Of a stretch of DNA of 64,000 nt, positions 53,905 through 64,000 are shown piece by piece. Position 1 is the stretch's first letter. The number at the start of each line of letters is the position of its first letter. Below the pieces are notes generated by a model that saw only the letters and a list, made by a program, of their open reading frames with translations, did not search any database and was not told the DNA's origin. The stretch is from an uncultured Collinsella sp. (lineage in GTDB: Bacteria > Actinomycetota > Coriobacteriia > Coriobacteriales > Coriobacteriaceae), in contig UPXY01000003.1 of NCBI GenBank assembly GCA_900538305.1, positions 1 to 64,000 of the forward strand. Reading direction: 5' to 3'. Position numbers and translations under genes: made by a program.

Positions 53905-53925
53905 GGCCTCTCCCCTTTCGTTCGG

Positions 53926-54867
53926 TCAGCTTCTATTGTGGCCGAACGCCGTTCGCGCGTGAAGCGCCTCTTTCGTAGGAGCATATCGTCCGTCTACAAG
54001 CTGCTCGATGAAGCCGTCAACGACGAGGCTGCTCAAAAACTCCAAGCAGCCACGAGCGTCGAGTCCGAGCATCCGTGCAATCTCATCGGAGCGCATGGGA
54101 GACGCGGTGAGCGCATCCATAAGGCGCCCGCAGCGCGGGTCATCGAATACCGGTGCTGAGGTATCGCCGTGGCAATAGCGCAGCGTGCCGAAGATGCGCG
54201 AGAGCGCGCATTCCAGATCCTCCTCGCACGCGATGCAGCAGGCTCCAGAGCCGAGCAGGTAGTTCGACCCCTTTGAATTGGGCGAGAAGATTGAGCCGGG
54301 AACGGCAAGTACCTCCCGCCCGATCGACTCTGCCGTCTCCGCTGTGGAAAACGTACCCGACGGCATCCCCGCTTCGCCCACGAAGACGGCACGGGTAAGC
54401 GCCGCGATCACGCGGTTGCGCTTGGGAAAGAGATACGGCCGTGGCTGCGTTCCCCACGGAACAATCGATACCACGGCGCCCCCCTGCTCGAGCGCAGCCT
54501 CGATGAGTGGCGCGCTCGTGCTCGGATACACCACATCCGCTCCGTTCCCAAGTACGATGATGTGCTTTCCGCCCTGCTTGAGCGCCGCCCAGCCCGCACA
54601 CTGGTCGCACCCGATGGCTCCGCCGGAAACGACGACGATACCCGACTCAGCTGCAAGTCCCGCCGCGAGCTCCGTTACGGCAAATCCATAGGGAGTCGCC
54701 CGTCGCGTACCGATGACAGCAAGGCTCGGCTCCGTGAGCACCTCTGTACTCCCTCGCACATACAGACGGCTCGGGGGATCCGGAAGATCGAGCAGCTGCG
54801 GGGGATATGCGCTATCTCCGAGCGCGATTTCAATGCGTTCCCGCAGGGGTACCTTAACGGTTTTCAC
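53926..54867 (-). CDS. dprA: DNA processing protein DprA
   Basis: DprA protects incoming single-stranded DNA and loads RecA on it during transformation. The 313-residue protein has the Rossmann-like DprA core with IGTRRATPYG, VVSGGAIGCDQCA and PKRNRVIAALTRAVFVGEA, then a C-terminal winged-helix domain. It overlaps comM by 4 bases. In Bacillus topA lies between dprA and trmFO; here it is absent. Confidence 0.95.
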   Translation of the reverse strand: MKTVKVPLRERIEIALGDSAYPPQLLDLPDPPSRLYVRGSTEVLTEPSLAVIGTRRATPYGFAVTELAAGLAAESGIVVVSGGAIGCDQCAGWAALKQGGKHIIVLGNGADVVYPSTSAPLIEAALEQGGAVVSIVPWGTQPRPYLFPKRNRVIAALTRAVFVGEAGMPSGTFSTAETAESIGREVLAVPGSIFSPNSKGSNYLLGSGACCIACEEDLECALSRIFGTLRYCHGDTSAPVFDDPRCGRLMDALTASPMRSDEIARMLGLDARGCLEFLSSLVVDGFIEQLVDGRYAPTKEALHARTAFGHNRS

Positions 54868-56372
54868 ACGCCCCCTCCTCGATACATCACCGCTTCCAAG
54901 ATGTGTTGCCTCATCACGCGCTCGCGTTCATCGATATCGGCAATGGTGCGTGCGATACGGCTCAGGCGCTTGATACCGCGCCCCGTGATATGCAGGCGGC
55001 GCGAGAAATCGAGCAGCGCCTCGCTCGCCTCCTCGTCGAACGCAAGCTCATCGGTCGTCCGCTCGAGCACGCTCCTCCCGTGCATCAGGCCTACTCTCCG
55101 TGCGTGTTCCCGGTGTGACCGGAACGCGCGACCGCGTTCGACCATCTCAAGCAGATCGCGCGTCGCGAGCCCCTCAGCCCCCTTGATGATGAGCTCCGGA
55201 TCGGGTCTGAACACATCGATGACGATGTCGATACGGTCGATGAGAGGTCCTGCGAGCTTCGCGCGATAGCGCTCGATGGCAGTAGCGGAACAGGAGCAGG
55301 GAACTTCGCGATCACCCAGGTAGCCGCAGGGACAGGGATTGCTCGCAGCGAGTAACTGGAACGACGCGGGAAACAGGTACATGCCGTCGACGCGCACGAT
55401 GCGCACGCACCCCTCCTCCATGGGCTGGCGAAGCGTCTGCAAAACATGTGCCGGGAACTCCGCGAGCTCATCGAGAAAAAGCACGCCGCCATGCGCAAGG
55501 CTGATCTCTCCCGGGCGTACCGGCCTTCCGCCGCCTACGAGACCGGCTACAGAGATGCTGTGGTGAGGACTCCGAAACGGCCTCCGTCCTGCTAACAGCT
55601 CCTCGATATCTTCACCTGCGACCGAATGGATGCACAATGCCTCCTGCTGGTCGTCGACAGACAGCTTAGGCAGGATCGTCGTCATGCGTTTGGCGAGCAT
55701 CGTCTTACCAGAACCAGGTGCACCGACCATAAGCATACCCAGCTCTCCCGCCGCTGCGACGGCCATAGCTCGCTTTGCCGTCTCCTGACCGACGACATCG
55801 GCGAAATCGAGCTCTAGCAGGGGTCGTTCGTGCGCAGAAACATCCGCTACAACGGACGGTGCCGCAGTATCGACGCCCGCACGGAGACGCGATATATGCG
55901 CGAGCATGCCATACGAGCACCCAGGCAGCGAGAGTGCAGCAAGCTCAGGCGCCCCGATGAGTCGAAGGTTCAGATCTCGAGCAAGAACCTGGTAGGCGAT
56001 AGAACCCCTCACCGGACTCACCGAACCGTCGAGCGTGAGCTCGCCTACGAATAGACAATCGTCCAAACCGTTAAGGGGAATCTGGCCTGAGATGGCAAGG
56101 ATGGCGATGACGATGGGAAGATCGAGCCCGGATCCCGTCTTGCGCATATCGCCTGGCGCGAGGTTCACAGTGATGCTCTGCCTTGGAACCTCGAAGCCTG
56201 CGCTCCGCATCGCTCCTCGTATGCGCCCACGCGCATCGAGAACGGTGGAATCCGGCATGCCGATGATCGCGATCGACGGGAGTCCTCCGCCGAGCGTGAC
56301 CTCGACGGTCACGGGCGCCGCCTCGACGCCACGCAGACAAGCCGCGTGCACGGCGAAGACTTGACCCGGCAT
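54864..56372 (-). CDS. comM: ComM/YifB-family AAA+ ATPase
   Basis: ComM is a hexameric helicase that helps branch migration during transformation in some species. The 502-residue protein has an N-terminal Lon-like domain (VEVTLGGGLPSIAIIGMPDS), a Mg-chelatase AAA+ core with Walker A GAPGSGKTM, Walker B FLDELAEF and a C-terminal lid region with a zinc-type NPCPCGYLGD loop. The start at 56372 has GGGAGG upstream and overlaps yraN by 3 bases (ATGA). Confidence 0.94.
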   Translation of the reverse strand: MPGQVFAVHAACLRGVEAAPVTVEVTLGGGLPSIAIIGMPDSTVLDARGRIRGAMRSAGFEVPRQSITVNLAPGDMRKTGSGLDLPIVIAILAISGQIPLNGLDDCLFVGELTLDGSVSPVRGSIAYQVLARDLNLRLIGAPELAALSLPGCSYGMLAHISRLRAGVDTAAPSVVADVSAHERPLLELDFADVVGQETAKRAMAVAAAGELGMLMVGAPGSGKTMLAKRMTTILPKLSVDDQQEALCIHSVAGEDIEELLAGRRPFRSPHHSISVAGLVGGGRPVRPGEISLAHGGVLFLDELAEFPAHVLQTLRQPMEEGCVRIVRVDGMYLFPASFQLLAASNPCPCGYLGDREVPCSCSATAIERYRAKLAGPLIDRIDIVIDVFRPDPELIIKGAEGLATRDLLEMVERGRAFRSHREHARRVGLMHGRSVLERTTDELAFDEEASEALLDFSRRLHITGRGIKRLSRIARTIADIDERERVMRQHILEAVMYRGGGV

Positions 56373-56872
56373 CAGGATACCTCCCAGTCGAACACGCTGA
56401 AGAAGTGCGTGATGCCGGCATCCTTGCCAGTGTAGAAGACGACGCTCACCACATCGAACCGAATGGAGAGCACCGGAAAGCGATCCATGACGTAGCACGA
56501 GGCGATCCTGCGATATCGAGCGCGCTTGCGGCCGTCGACAGCCTCCTCTGGTCGCACGTCTTCACCCGGTCGCGCGCGGCGCGATTTCACCTCGACGAGC
56601 ACGACCTCGTTCGAGTCGTAATCGTAGGCGATGAGATCCGCCTCTCCCTCGCGGCAACGGTATCCGTGCTCCAAGACCTCATACCCACGGTCCTCGAGGT
56701 AGCTTGCGGCGATGGCCTCGCCTAGGACACCGATTTCATGTGGCGTGAGGTCGTCGGAAAGGTGCGCGGGATCGAGCTTCGCTTTCCGGCGCTTGTGTGT
56801 CGCTCTCCCACGTACGCCGGGTTTTCCCGTGCTCTTCCGCGTATTTTCCTGTTCGCTCGTCTTCTTCGGCAT
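56372..56872 (-). CDS. yraN: YraN family endonuclease-like protein (UPF0102)
   Basis: The 166-residue protein has the endonuclease-like core GEAIAASYLEDRGYEVLEHG, the GEADLIAYD and VLVEVKSRR motifs (E-x-D...E-x-K). Function is not proven. The lysine-rich tail of about 45 residues at the N terminus is extra. The ATG at 56872 has GAAGGAG. The rnhB-yraN-comM-dprA order is common. Confidence 0.93.
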   Translation of the reverse strand: MPKKTSEQENTRKSTGKPGVRGRATHKRRKAKLDPAHLSDDLTPHEIGVLGEAIAASYLEDRGYEVLEHGYRCREGEADLIAYDYDSNEVVLVEVKSRRARPGEDVRPEEAVDGRKRARYRRIASCYVMDRFPVLSIRFDVVSVVFYTGKDAGITHFFSVFDWEVS

Positions 56873-57035
56873 GACTGCTCCTTCCTGCTGGGTAGGAGCT
56901 ATCATCCACGGGTCATCTAAAACGAATCCTAAGGGTTCTGGCACAATGCTTGCCATAATCTAAAACAAGGCTGGCACCGAGCGCATCCGCCTTGCTCACT
57001 GGAGCGGCTTGCATGTGGCAAATCGCATACCAGCG

Positions 57036-57824
57036 CTAAAAGAGCCGTTCGTTCTCCAAAAAGTTTCCACAGAAGCTTACGCGGTGCTCATCGGTGAGCC
57101 CATAGGCGCGAATCGCCTCGATGTGCTCGGGTGACGCATAACCCTTCGACTCGGCGAAGTGATAGCCGGGATATAGGGCATCGAGCTCGACCATATGGGC
57201 GTCACGGGTCACCTTGGCGACGATCGACGCCGCGGCGATACAGGCGATACGCGCATCTCCGTGCACGACATCGCGCTCGTTGGGTACGGCATGAAGCGGG
57301 TTACCATCCATGAGCACGCAATCCGGCTCCAGTCCGGAGTCGCGCACGGCGCCCGCCACCGCCTCGCGAAGCGCAGAGGCAATGCCCACCTCGTCGATGC
57401 GCGCCGCAGGAATATGGCACAGGCCGATGCCGATCGCGACCTCAGCGATGCGCGCAGCGAGTACCTCGCGCCGTGCAGGCGTAAGCTTCTTCGAATCGTT
57501 CAGGCCCCACACGATGGGATCGCGCGGTAAGGCAACAGCGCAGACGGTGAGCGGTCCTGCGACCGACCCCCTGCCGACCTCATCCACGCCGACGATGAGG
57601 CCGTCGCCGCCGAGCTCGTACATCTCCTCATACATGCGCTCGACTCGTGTGCCCTCGGTCTGCTCACGTGCGAGGCGCCGCTCTGCACGGGCAAGCGCCT
57701 GCTGCACCTGCTTGCGCGGATCGGTGGCATAGCGCTCACGGAGCGTTGCGAACTCGTCGAGCGTTGCGCTCGCGAAACGCGCTGCGACCTCGGCAGCTGA
57801 AACGGTATGAACTTGGTTTGCCAT
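57036..57824 (-). CDS. rnhB: Ribonuclease HII
   Basis: RNase HII nicks RNA:DNA hybrids at single ribonucleotides. The 262-residue protein has the catalytic motif GVDEVGRGSVAGPL, with Asp and Glu of the DEDD set, then LMDGNP and AASIVAKVTRDAHM. The first 70 residues are an extra helical region seen in some Gram-positive homologues. Confidence 0.96.
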   Translation of the reverse strand: MANQVHTVSAAEVAARFASATLDEFATLRERYATDPRKQVQQALARAERRLAREQTEGTRVERMYEEMYELGGDGLIVGVDEVGRGSVAGPLTVCAVALPRDPIVWGLNDSKKLTPARREVLAARIAEVAIGIGLCHIPAARIDEVGIASALREAVAGAVRDSGLEPDCVLMDGNPLHAVPNERDVVHGDARIACIAAASIVAKVTRDAHMVELDALYPGYHFAESKGYASPEHIEAIRAYGLTDEHRVSFCGNFLENERLF

Positions 57825-57968
57825 GCAGAATCATCCTAACCGGCGCAGATGACGTGTGACGCACGTTATCTCATCCCGCGTGCTATATCCAGCGATCTTG
57901 TTTGCAAGCGCGCGCTTCAACCAAGGCGTTGAGCGCGCTCCGTGCTACGCGCAAAGACCCGAGAGACG

Positions 57969-57993
57969 AAAAAGGCCGCCCAGAGGACGGCCT
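57969..57993 (-). terminator. Terminator after rplS
   Basis: On the minus strand AGGCCGTCC and GGGCGGCCT form a nearly perfect stem followed by a T-run. It starts 22 bases after the rplS stop. Confidence 0.85.
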
Positions 57994-58015
57994 GTGCAAG
58001 ACGCATTGCGAGTGA

Positions 58016-58357
58016 CTAGCGCTTCTCGGGAATGCGCGCAGCCTTGCCCACGCGATCACGCAGGTAGTAGAGCTTGGCGCGACGAACGCGACCATGGCGC
58101 ACGACCTCGAGCTTAGCAATCTTGGGGCTGTGAAGCGGGAAGGTGCGCTCAACGCCCACACCGAAGGAGATCTTGCGAACGGTGAAGGTCTCGCGGGAGG
58201 AGCCGCCGCTCATGCGGATGACATCACCCTGGAAGACCTGGATGCGCTCGCGGTCGCCTTCCTTGATGCGATAGTGCACCTTAACGTTGTCGCCGACGCG
58301 GACCTGCGGGATGTCCTCACGGATCTGCTGGCGCTCGATTGCGCGGATGTAGTCCAT
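58016..58357 (-). CDS. rplS: 50S ribosomal protein L19
   Basis: L19 lies at the 30S-50S interface. The 113-residue protein has the consensus DIPQVRVGDNVKVHYRIKEG, RIQVFQGDVI and the C-terminal RRAKLYYLRDRVGKAARI. It is monocistronic, with its own promoter and terminator. Confidence 0.98.
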   Translation of the reverse strand: MDYIRAIERQQIREDIPQVRVGDNVKVHYRIKEGDRERIQVFQGDVIRMSGGSSRETFTVRKISFGVGVERTFPLHSPKIAKLEVVRHGRVRRAKLYYLRDRVGKAARIPEKR

Positions 58358-58426
58358 TTCGATTCCTTACTCTAATCCAGAGGTGCCGCATCCGAAGACC
58401 GACACATGGGTTTGACAAACGTTGTC

Positions 58427-58454
58427 ATTATACGCATATCGCAGCAGGCCGCAA
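58427..58454 (-). promoter_or_regulatory. Promoter of rplS
   Basis: On the minus strand TTGCGG (58454-58449), a 16-base spacer and a perfect TATAAT (58432-58427) give transcription starting near 58420, with a leader of about 63 bases. The -35 box sits at the edge of composite element B. Confidence 0.65.
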
Positions 58455-58536
58455 GTGAGAATCTCCGCCCGGAGCGGAAATCCTCACTGCGTATTCTAGC
58501 GATGATACTTTCAGTACCAGGTACTGAAAGTATCAT
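58455..58536. repeat. Composite two-hairpin element B, copy 2
   Basis: Part one is an imperfect palindrome beginning GTGAGAATCT (58455) within arms 58451-58468 and 58474-58490. Part two is a perfect 17-bp palindrome with one central base (58502-58536, centred on TTTCAGTACCAGGTACTGAA). The second part ends 1 base from the ppdK stop codon. Copy 1 is at 27517-27594. Confidence 0.8.
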
Positions 58537-58537
58537 T

Positions 58538-61303
<2,766 letters not shown>

Positions 61304-61307
61304 GATA

Positions 61308-61372
61308 CTCCCCCTTCCGATGGGCTATGCCCATGAATCGTGGTACGACAAAGCCCATCGGTCGATGGGCTT
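61308..61372 (-). promoter_or_regulatory. Candidate RNA switch in the ppdK leader
   Basis: On the minus strand the leader contains AAGCCCATC, then CCGATGGGCTT, then ATGGGC and AGCCCATCGG, the last directly touching the AAGGGGGAG ribosome binding site. The second segment can pair with the first (61364-61372 with 61351-61359) or with the last (61317-61326), and the last can also pair locally (61320-61334). These pairings exclude each other, so the leader could switch access to the ribosome binding site. No known riboswitch class is recognised. Confidence 0.5.
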
Positions 61373-61570
61373 ACGTGAACTATACGAAAGGGTGCATACC
61401 GCCGCCTGCAGACGACGTGGAGCATCGTTATCGGTACCATTTCGGCGGCGAACGGTTCGCTAAGTGGATACTCTATGAAGATACCAGTTCATGTTCTCCC
61501 AGCTTATGAGCTCGGTATGGAGAACCGTTTTCAGCCATATTTCGCATCGATTTGTATGTCACCCCAGGGG

Positions 61571-61722
61571 CAACACTTTGGGGACGGGGCCGCGGCGTCA
61601 CTTTGGGGACGGGTACGTTTGTGTCGTTTTCGACACTCTGGGGACGGGTACGTTTGTGACGAAAACGACACAAACGTACCCGTCCCCAAAGTGACGCCCA
61701 AAGTGACGCTCCCCAGGGTGAC
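61571..61722. repeat. Palindromic repeat family A, copy 8 (best conserved)
   Basis: A 37-bp perfect inverted repeat (61596-61632 with 61660-61696) starts CGTCACTTTGGGGACGGGTA; its 27-base loop contains a third, direct partial copy (CTCTGGGGACGGGTACGTTT). Shorter half-units flank both ends. It ends 3 bases from the regulator stop codon. Confidence 0.9.
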
Positions 61723-61725
61723 GCG

Positions 61726-62571
61726 CTAACGGGACGCGCGAGCGGCGATGATGCGTTCGAGATGCGCGATGATCTCGGCGGCGGACTCCTCGACAGCCTT
61801 GCCGTCCGTGCGAACCACGAAGCAGCCCAAGCGCCGATAGAGCGAGCGCGCGGCATCGAGCTCTGCGTCGATGTGCGCGGGGTCGGCGTATGCAGCGGCA
61901 ACGGCAAGAGCAAGCTCGTCGTTCAACCTGCGCTCACGGATATCGTGGATGACGCTTGTGGTGGAGAGCAGGCCGTAGATGCGCGCAGGGTCCACCGTGA
62001 AGATGCTAGCCGGTGGTTCCATACCGAGTGCAAGCGGGATGTTCGCCACATGGTAGCCATGGAAGGCGAGATACATAGATAGCGGCGTCTTCGAAGTACG
62101 AGAGATGCCAAGCAGCACGATATCCGCACCCGAGAGGTCATCGGCGTTCCTGCCGTCATCGTGCTCGACGAAGTACTCCATGCACTCGATGCGATGGAAG
62201 TAGCTGTCGTCCGTCTTGTGGATGACTCCCGGGATCCCCGCTGGTTCAAGACTAGTTAGCACAGAAAGCACGCCTATCGCAGGTCCCATGAGGTCGACCG
62301 CAGGGATGCTCATGCGCGCGAGGAGATCGACCACCTGACCGCGCAGCGCCTCATCGACGATGGTATGGAAGACGGCAATCGGCGCCGCGGCCGCGACTTT
62401 AGGCTCGAGATAGGCCTCGACCTGCTCGATGCGCTCAACCTTGGGTAAACGGGCGATAGCGACGGAGCCCTCTGGAAACTGACCGGCGGCTGCGAGCACC
62501 ACATCACAGGCGGTATCGCCGAGTGAGTCGGATATAACGTGGACGCACGGATGAAGCCCCATACGCTCCAC
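61726..62571 (-). CDS. ppsR: PPDK regulatory protein (kinase/pyrophosphorylase, DUF299)
   Basis: The bifunctional enzyme switches PPDK off by ADP-dependent phosphorylation of a Thr next to its catalytic His, and back on with phosphate. The 281-residue protein has the N-terminal HVISDSLGDTACDV motif, HKTDDSYFHRIECMEYFVEHDDGR and the P-loop-like GISRTSKTPLSMYLA. Adjacency to ppdK makes PPDK, not PEP synthase, the likely target. Confidence 0.95.
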   Translation of the reverse strand: MERMGLHPCVHVISDSLGDTACDVVLAAAGQFPEGSVAIARLPKVERIEQVEAYLEPKVAAAAPIAVFHTIVDEALRGQVVDLLARMSIPAVDLMGPAIGVLSVLTSLEPAGIPGVIHKTDDSYFHRIECMEYFVEHDDGRNADDLSGADIVLLGISRTSKTPLSMYLAFHGYHVANIPLALGMEPPASIFTVDPARIYGLLSTTSVIHDIRERRLNDELALAVAAAYADPAHIDAELDAARSLYRRLGCFVVRTDGKAVEESAAEIIAHLERIIAARASR

Positions 62572-62662
62572 CCCTTCTCTAGGGAAAACACTAAAACGGG
62601 CTCCAACGTACCACAGGTACTACGTTGGAGCCCGCCTAAAATGCCAAAACGCCTAGTTCGGG

Positions 62663-64000
62663 TTATTTCTTGCGTGCAAGCTCGCCGATGTTCGCAACGC
62701 CGGCAAAGACGGCTTCGAAGCGGTTGAGCAGGCGCAGTCGGTTCTCGCGGAGCGCGATGTCCTCGTCCATGACCATGACGTCGTCGAAGAAGCGGTCGAT
62801 GGGCGTGCGCAGTGCGGCGAGCGCAGCGATGAGCGCCGGAAAGTCCTTCTTCTCGAGCGCTCGAGCGACAGCGTCGCGCGCGGCGTCGGACGCCGAAAGC
62901 AACGCGAGCTCAGACGGCCCCATAAGCGTCTCGTCAACATCCACCCCGAGCGCCGCATCTGCAAGATGGCTCGCGCGCGCATAGGCGGTTGCGAGGTTGT
63001 CGAACGATTCGGCATCGCCCTGGCGTGCGTCCTCGAGCGCGCGTGCGAGAGCGAAGTAGTCCACGGGAGCGAAAACGCTACCAGCGGAAACGGCGGCGAC
63101 GGTATCTGGCGCGAGCCCCTCGTCGCGCGCCATCTGCTCCATGCGTCCCTTGATGAAGGCGCACACGGCAGCCTTGGTGGCGTCGATATCGAACTCGATC
63201 CCCTGCTCGGCGTATGCCTCGAGCGCGGGCTGGACGAGCTCCTCGTAGCCGCAACCCAGGCGTGTACGCAGGATGTTCAGCACGCCGATGGCGCTCCTGC
63301 GCAGCGCGAAGGGATCCTTCGAGCCGGTGGGAGGTTCACCGATCGCAAACATGCCTGCGATGGTATCGAGCTTGTCGGCTACCGCGACGATGCATCCGGC
63401 GATGCCCTCGGGCAGATCGTCACCGGCGAACCGCGGGCGGTAATGGTCGCGAATCGCAGCCGCGACCTCATCGGATTCTCCGGCTGCCTTCGCGTAGTAG
63501 CCGCCCATGACGCCCTGCTGGCTCGTGAACTCGATGACCGCAGAGCTCACGAGGTCGGCTTTCGCGAAGTGTGCGGCGCGCTGCGCATCGCTCGCGGCAT
63601 GCGCCCCCACGCGCGCCTCGTGGGCGATCGCAAGGGAGAGATCCTCGATACGCTCGCTCTTCTGCAGCACGCTCCCAAGCTTCTCCTGGAATGCGACGTC
63701 GGAGAGACGGGAGCGGAACTCCTCGAGCGGAATCTTCAGGTCTTCGTCGTAGAAGAACTTCGCGTCGTAAAGTCGGGCACGCACCACGCGCTCGTTGCCG
63801 TCGATGATGCGTTCAGCGCATTCGGGGCGACCGTTCGACACCACGACGAACTCGCGCGTAAGCGCACCGTTGGCATCATAGACGGGAAAATAACGCTGGT
63901 TCGAGAGCATGGACTCGCAGATGATCTCGTGCGGCACGTTGAGGAACTCCTCATCGAACGTTCCCACGAGCACGGTCGGCCATTCGCAAAGGTTCACGAC
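62663..64000 (-). CDS. glyS: Glycyl-tRNA synthetase beta subunit (C-terminal part)
   Basis: GlyS is the tRNA-binding subunit of the alpha2-beta2 bacterial glycyl-tRNA synthetase. The visible 446 or so residues include the conserved LPHEIICESMLSNQRYF-like segment (VPHEIICESMLSNQRYFPVY), FVVVSNG, VVRARLYDAKFFYDEDLK and a C-terminal helical domain resembling the ArgRS anticodon-binding fold (MVMDEDIALRENRLRLLNR). The frame runs to the window edge, so the N terminus is missing. glyQ would be expected beyond it. Confidence 0.95.
   Translation of the reverse strand, partial: VVNLCEWPTVLVGTFDEEFLNVPHEIICESMLSNQRYFPVYDANGALTREFVVVSNGRPECAERIIDGNERVVRARLYDAKFFYDEDLKIPLEEFRSRLSDVAFQEKLGSVLQKSERIEDLSLAIAHEARVGAHAASDAQRAAHFAKADLVSSAVIEFTSQQGVMGGYYAKAAGESDEVAAAIRDHYRPRFAGDDLPEGIAGCIVAVADKLDTIAGMFAIGEPPTGSKDPFALRRSAIGVLNILRTRLGCGYEELVQPALEAYAEQGIEFDIDATKAAVCAFIKGRMEQMARDEGLAPDTVAAVSAGSVFAPVDYFALARALEDARQGDAESFDNLATAYARASHLADAALGVDVDETLMGPSELALLSASDAARDAVARALEKKDFPALIAALAALRTPIDRFFDDVMVMDEDIALRENRLRLLNRFEAVFAGVANIGELARKK

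Larger units (their letters stand above)
61304..61725. other. Long ppdK upstream region: leader hairpins and repeat A copy 8
   Basis: Between the PPDK regulator and ppdK there are 422 bases without a gene. They hold repeat A copy 8 (61571-61722), a middle stretch (61373-61570) with nothing I recognise, and a set of competing hairpins (61317-61372) next to the ppdK ribosome binding site. Confidence 0.7.

Noticed and set aside
61571..61722. Possible CRISPR array
   Set aside because: The repeated units are inverted, not direct, copies, the spacing is irregular and no cas gene is present. It fits the palindromic repeat family.

Overview
The window reads as a stretch of core chromosome from a high-GC, non-sporulating member of the Actinobacteria. 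The best fit is class Coriobacteriia, for example a Collinsella or Olsenella relative; this is an inference, since no rRNA is present. Evidence for it: LexA operators of the CGAAC-N4-GTTCG type; a lexA / LysM cell-division inhibitor / nrdR neighbourhood like that of mycobacteria; a GarA-like FHA protein next to an FtsR-like MerR regulator; and Firmicutes-like features (RNase Y, SpoVS, TrmFO, ScpAB, PPDK with its regulatory kinase, GlyS beta chain).

Layout. (1) 1-9023, plus strand: recA with an SOS promoter, recX, rny, an unassigned GHKL-type ATPase, spoVS, miaB, miaA, hflX. (2) 9143-14799: a membrane acyltransferase and lexA (minus), divergent from a LysM/TM protein, then nrdR, dut, an NCS2 purine permease and trxB. 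(3) 14986-19671: degV, a DUF1836 protein, apt, ftsR-like, garA-like, a CDP-alcohol phosphatidyltransferase and tRNA-Pro. (4) 19859-36875, minus: coaBC, zinc-ribbon protein, NIF3, cysteine desulfurase, rpe, gpsA, plsY, der, a DUF512 radical-SAM protein, ispH, plsC, cmk, an RluB-type pseudouridine synthase, scpB, scpA, M50 peptidase, a small membrane protein and an ABC-F ATPase. (5) 36951-40484: a small accessory islet between tRNA-Val and tRNA-Met/Ile2 plus tRNA-Ala. It carries a sortase-type surface protein and a regulator gene broken at a G8 tract. (6) 40745-51366, minus: proS, ispG, rseP, dxr, cdsA, uppS, frr, pyrH, tsf, rpsB. (7) 51611-58357, minus: xerC, trmFO, dprA, comM, yraN, rnhB, rplS. 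(8) 58538-64000, minus: ppdK, its regulatory kinase and the C-terminal part of glyS.

How the genes work together. Envelope and isoprenoid synthesis dominates the minus strand: dxr, ispG and ispH (MEP pathway), uppS, cdsA, plsY, plsC, gpsA and a PgsA-like enzyme. DNA maintenance genes form an SOS group (recA, recX, lexA, LysM inhibitor), with scpAB, xerC, dprA, comM and rnhB. tRNA and translation genes (miaB, miaA, trmFO, proS, glyS, rpsB, tsf, frr, rplS, hflX, der) fill most of the rest.

The least explained material is non-coding. Eight long palindromic repeats with a core like GTCACTTTGGGGACGGGT lie just 3' of minus-strand genes. A two-hairpin composite element occurs twice. The ppdK leader can form mutually exclusive hairpins next to its ribosome binding site. 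Among proteins, the GHKL ATPase between rny and spoVS, the helix-rich insert in RseP, and the possibly phase-variable regulator are the main novelties.
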